From Rhynchopus sp. YZ270_cl-10 (lineage: Eukaryota > Euglenozoa > Diplonemea > Diplonemida > Diplonemidae): 64,000 nt of DNA. The notes under the pieces were generated by a model that was not told the DNA's origin, ran no database searches, and saw only the letters and a list, made by a program, of their open reading frames with translations. The DNA lies in NCBI GenBank assembly GCA_964035575.1, contig OZ037865.1:868001-932000 (forward strand), in the 5' to 3' direction. The first letter of the stretch is position 1. The number at the start of each line of letters is the position of its first letter. Shown here one piece after another: positions 63,736 through 64,000 of the stretch. The translations under genes and the position numbers were made by a program.

Positions 63736-64000
63736 TTGTGATATCTGTGTGAATTCGTGTTCTGATTTTCAGCTTTTTTTGTTTTTTTTTTGTCTTTGTT
63801 TTTTTAATGTTTCGGAGCACTGCATGCGGTCGAAAAGACGTAACATGTAGGGGACTCAAATGATTTTTTTCTTCTTTTTGTGGCAATCTATCCGATTTCC
63901 ATAGAACAAATAGTCGTTGCTTTTTTTTTTTTTTTTTCTCTTTGACACTCCATATTTTACGGAGCACTGCATGCGGTCGAAAAGACGTAACATGTAGGGG
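63736..64000. repeat. 3' flank with 147-bp-spaced direct repeat
   Basis: CGGAGCACTGCATGCGGTCG and the following 21 bases occur at 63813 and again at 63960 up to the window end. GAGCACTG could be a hAT-type end. The window stops within the second copy. Confidence 0.6.

Overview
The window looks like nuclear DNA of a protist with GC-balanced genes set in A/T-homopolymer-rich spacers. Seventeen probable host genes are visible. Sixteen lie on the minus strand in one unbroken run between about 4.4 and 46.2 kb. Most of them have a pyrimidine tract and AG splice acceptor 1 to 40 bases before the start codon. One-way gene clusters with an acceptor just before each coding region are the signature of polycistronic transcription with spliced-leader trans-splicing. 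Together with a few conventional GT-AG introns (33 to 419 bases) this points to a euglenozoan, with a diplonemid-like organism as my best guess. That placement is inference: no rRNA, tRNA or spliced-leader gene is present to confirm it.

Reading the cluster in its transcription direction (46 kb to 4 kb): a MINDY-4-type deubiquitinase, a C2/PDZ/SH3-like/B-box protein, a TPR-like protein, a leucine-rich-repeat protein, a branched-chain aminotransferase with an organelle-type presequence, a degenerate kinase-like protein, a GH47 EDEM-type mannosidase, a secreted EGF/alliinase-type PLP lyase, a short acidic protein, a PDZ protein, a small membrane protein, an unrecognised protein, a tail-anchored old-yellow-enzyme flavoprotein, a VIT/VWA-like protein, a sulfotransferase, and a tandem OTU protein whose second domain looks catalytically dead. 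One small three-exon gene at 43.3 kb lies on the opposite strand. Several products belong to ubiquitin handling (two) or to the secretory pathway (GH47, alliinase-like, sulfotransferase), but no single pathway joins the cluster.

Spacers within the cluster carry short inverted-repeat elements: a piggyBac-like end at the window start, two nearly identical 0.88 kb hAT-like elements in opposite orientation around the OTU gene, a 0.82 kb element at 14.5 kb, a 1.1 kb element at 24.3 kb and several 120 to 170 bp MITEs. They also carry families of short hairpin-forming motifs.

From 46.9 to 58.2 kb there is a gene-free repeat block: a 14-bp satellite of about 2.6 kb, degenerate GTTGCGTTGC-type arrays, GC-rich 21-bp arrays, dozens of A(n)T(n) palindromes and nested inverted-repeat elements. 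From 58.2 to 63.7 kb lies a hAT transposon gene on the plus strand. Three later insertions interrupt it: a 408 bp MITE, a 1.58 kb inverted-repeat element and a 289 bp poly(A)-tailed SINE-like sequence. Excluding these leaves one open frame of 1,070 codons.

The most unusual pattern is a set of inverted-repeat elements that share internal core sequence while each carries its own set of reiterated palindromic 'words' next to its ends.
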